Source: Verrucomicrobiota bacterium
GTDB lineage: Bacteria; Verrucomicrobiota; Kiritimatiellia; B70-G9
Length of the DNA stretch: 15,279 bases
Direction: 5' to 3'
Assembly (NCBI GenBank): GCA_003641465.1
Contig: QNAJ01000008.1
Location: forward strand, 1 to 15,279
The notes beneath the pieces were generated by a model, which was not told the origin of the DNA, made no database searches, and was given only the letters and a program-made list of their open reading frames with translations. Positions 13,953 through 15,279 of this stretch are shown one piece after another; within the stretch, counting starts at the first letter, position 1, and each line of letters opens with the position of its first letter. A program made the translations under genes and the position numbers.

Positions 13953-13967
13953 TCAAGCCCGGCTTGA
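13953..13967. repeat. Perfect 7-base inverted repeat upstream of the radical SAM gene
   Basis: TCAAGCC (13953-13959) and GGCTTGA (13961-13967) are exact inverted copies around one base. The 123-base gap 13896-14018 between the protease stop and the radical SAM ATG contains little else of note. It could be an operator or a weak terminator; no T-run follows. Confidence 0.35.
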
Positions 13968-14018
13968 CTAGGCACACCTCAGCAGTGGCTTCGTAATTTG
14001 ACCCAGGAGCCTGAATTG

Positions 14019-14984
14019 ATGAGCAAGGGGAAAGGCAGGTACCGGCATCTTTTCGGTCCGGTGCCGTCACGCAGGTTCGGTCTTTCACTGGGAGTGGATC
14101 TCATCCCGTTGAAGACCTGCTCCTTCAACTGCATTTTCTGCCAGTTGGGTCCGACGACAAGGCTGACTGTGGACCGTGCTGAGTATGTCCCGGTATCTGA
14201 AGTGACGGCCGAGCTCGAACGCTGGAGTAGGGAGGGAGCGAAGTGTGACTATGTCACCCTCTCGGGTTCGGGAGAGCCTACGCTGCATTCAAGATTCGGA
14301 GAGGTTCTTGATTTTGCCCGGCAGTTGCGCAAGGCGCGAACGGCGCTGCTGACCAATGGCACTTTACTGGGCTGTGAAGAGGTACGGAAGCAGGCAGTCC
14401 GCGCCGATGTTGTGAAGGTTTCACTGAGTGCTTGGGATGATGCCTCTCTTCGGGCAGTCAACCGGCCGGCGCCGGGGATTGGGTGGGATGATCTGGTTTC
14501 CGGTATCCGCTCTTTCCGGCGTCACTTTAGCGGCGAGCTGTGGATGGAAGTATTTCTGGTTCCCGGGGTGAATGACGATCCCACCGGAGTTGCCAAAATT
14601 GCGGCCGTGGTGGACAGCCTTGAACCGACTAAGGTGCATTTGAACACCGCGGTCAGACCGGCGGCCGATCGGGGCATCGGGAGAATGAGCCTGGATGCCA
14701 TGTGGGATCTGGCGAGACTTTTCCAGTCGCCGACTGAAGTTATCGGCGAGTATACGGGAGAAGAACCGGTGGGGACGTCTGCTACCCGCGACAGGATACT
14801 GGATATGCTGAAACGCCGACCCTGCACCGCAGAGGATCTGGCACGGGTATTCGGGCTCCATCCCAATGAAGTGAGCAAGCACCTGGCGAAACTTTCCTGG
14901 CAGCGAAAGATTGCCGCGACCGAAGTCGGCGGGCGGAAGTACTACCGCGCGTCCGGTCACGATGTGAATGGTGGGTCGGCCTGA
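14019..14984 (+). CDS. Radical SAM protein (COG0731-type Fe-S oxidoreductase) with C-terminal winged helix
   Basis: From ATG 14019 (AGGAG at 14005-14009, nine bases upstream) the product has 321 residues; an upstream in-frame TTG at 13998 lacks a ribosome site. The N-terminal radical SAM core shows the family opening RHLFGPVPSRRFGLSLGVDL, then the cluster motif CSFNCIFC with Cys34, Cys38 and Cys41 (CX3CX2C) that binds the 4Fe-4S cluster and S-adenosylmethionine, and GSGEPTLH (83-90) for SAM contact. VFLVPGVNDD (about 179-188) is also typical. Residues about 256-310 form a winged-helix-like segment (RDRILDMLKRRPCTAEDLAR, HPNEVSKHLAKL) that may bind nucleic acid or another protein. COG0731 proteins relate to the wybutosine enzyme family, but the reaction is unknown. 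Hairpins follow the stop. Confidence 0.85.
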   Translation: MSKGKGRYRHLFGPVPSRRFGLSLGVDLIPLKTCSFNCIFCQLGPTTRLTVDRAEYVPVSEVTAELERWSREGAKCDYVTLSGSGEPTLHSRFGEVLDFARQLRKARTALLTNGTLLGCEEVRKQAVRADVVKVSLSAWDDASLRAVNRPAPGIGWDDLVSGIRSFRRHFSGELWMEVFLVPGVNDDPTGVAKIAAVVDSLEPTKVHLNTAVRPAADRGIGRMSLDAMWDLARLFQSPTEVIGEYTGEEPVGTSATRDRILDMLKRRPCTAEDLARVFGLHPNEVSKHLAKLSWQRKIAATEVGGRKYYRASGHDVNGGSA

Positions 14985-14990
14985 CCTGGA

Positions 14991-15010
14991 TTATTCGTTA
15001 AGGCGAATAA
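14991..15010. terminator. Possible terminator hairpin after the radical SAM gene
   Basis: TTATTCG (14991-14997) and CGAATAA (15004-15010) are perfect inverted copies around a six-base loop, starting seven bases after the stop. No T-run follows on either strand, so intrinsic termination is uncertain. Its place between convergent genes fits termination. Confidence 0.4.
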
Positions 15011-15058
15011 CTTACTCCTTCGGGGCCGCTATACGAGGTGGGTAACATGTGGCAACGT

Positions 15059-15093
15059 CGTCACGTGACAATCATCGCGGCTTCGCCGTGACG
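15059..15093. repeat. Nested inverted repeats at the 3' end of cdd
   Basis: CGTCACG (15059-15065) pairs with CGTGACG (15087-15093). Within this, GTCACGTGAC (15060-15069) is a 10-base palindrome and CGCGGC/GCCGTG (15076-15081 / 15085-15090, one G-T pair) forms a hairpin with loop TTC. These cannot all form at once. They lie nine bases beyond the cdd stop and may end transcription of cdd. Confidence 0.35.
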
Positions 15094-15101
15094 GAAAGGG
15101 G

Positions 15102-15278
15102 TCAGCCCGCCAGATGAGAAGGACCGAATGCGTGGGGAATCAGATCGAAAAGAGTCGCTTCCTGATAGTTGCCCAAGTTGTCCTCGGCTGCAACAAATAC
15201 GCGGGTGTGGTCGCTGCCAAACTCGGCTAGCACTTGTCGGCATGCGCCGCATGGCCACGGCAGATGGTGACCGGCGGC
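15102..15278 (-). CDS. cdd: Cytidine deaminase, C-terminal part (truncated by window edge)
   Basis: Reading the minus strand from the window edge gives 58 codons and a TGA at 15102-15104. The fragment contains PWPCGACRQVLAEF, the second zinc-binding motif (PCxxC) of cytidine deaminases, followed by ATLFDLIPHAFGPSHL, the typical C-terminal LLP-AFGP-L ending. The enzyme converts cytidine and deoxycytidine to uridine and deoxyuridine in pyrimidine salvage. The first zinc ligand and catalytic Glu (HAE motif) should lie beyond the right edge, so activity cannot be judged. It converges on the radical SAM gene with 117 bases between the stops, filled by inverted repeats. Another minus-strand frame over the same bases is arginine- and serine-rich and is a shadow. 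Confidence 0.88.
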   Translation of the reverse strand, partial: AAGHHLPWPCGACRQVLAEFGSDHTRVFVAAEDNLGNYQEATLFDLIPHAFGPSHLAG

Positions 15279-15279
15279 A

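Noticed and set aside
15061..15258. Minus-strand open frame of 65 codons at the right edge
   Set aside because: It overlaps the cytidine deaminase fragment in another frame; its Arg/Ser-rich product has no motif, while the other frame has PCGACRQVL.
1..15279. CRISPR arrays, tRNA or rRNA genes, insertion sequences and prophage genes
   Set aside because: No regularly spaced direct repeats, tRNA cloverleaf, transposase or phage protein signatures were seen. The operon structure and gene content look like ordinary chromosome.

Overview
The window looks like the chromosome of a Gram-negative bacterium. It carries core housekeeping genes (GreA-type factor, coaBC, gatCAB, cdd) and a type IV pilus / type II secretion motor operon, with no sign of phage, transposon, CRISPR array, tRNA or rRNA. 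Several features resemble what I recall from the Verrucomicrobiota/Kiritimatiellota/Lentisphaerota group: the first pilus ATPase has RQAPN ahead of Walker B where RQDPD is usual, and a GspG-like protein follows a single PilC. That placement is inference and only moderately secure.

Layout. Positions 3-317 hold the tail of a GreA/GreB-type elongation factor, overlapped by a GtrA-family membrane protein (298-816). coaBC lies on the minus strand (807-2069), tail to tail with the GtrA gene and overlapping it by 10 bases. A divergent intergenic region with three Shine-Dalgarno-like sequences leads into a 64-residue two-helix membrane protein (2252-2446). Next comes an 87-base leader with a G-quadruplex-type motif and a hairpin, then gatC-gatA-gatB (2534-5773), the complete tRNA-dependent amidotransferase that converts misacylated Glu-tRNA(Gln) and/or Asp-tRNA(Asn).

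A sigma70-like promoter at 5814-5840 opens the pilus/secretion operon: assembly ATPase 1 (5896-7602), the retraction ATPase pilT (7599-8696), assembly ATPase 2 (8699-10411), the inner-membrane platform pilC/gspF (10453-11703), an atypical GspG-like pseudopilin (11700-12317) and an exported subtilisin-family protease carrying a secretin-type STN domain (about 12384-13895). Overlaps or tiny gaps couple most of these genes. The set supplies the cytoplasmic motors and platform of a pilus or pseudopilus. Prepilin peptidase, secretin, alignment proteins and a canonical major pilin are not in the window.

The right end carries a COG0731-type radical SAM protein with a C-terminal winged helix (14019-14984). 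It is followed by convergent intergenic hairpins and, on the minus strand running off the edge, the C-terminal part of a cytidine deaminase (15102-15278).

The most unusual part is the 3' end of the pilus operon. The pseudopilin lacks the Gly normally needed for prepilin peptidase cleavage, and the next gene fuses a secretin-like domain to a protease whose catalytic residues are all present. The protease start may depend on an RNA hairpin lying between its Shine-Dalgarno sequence and its ATG.
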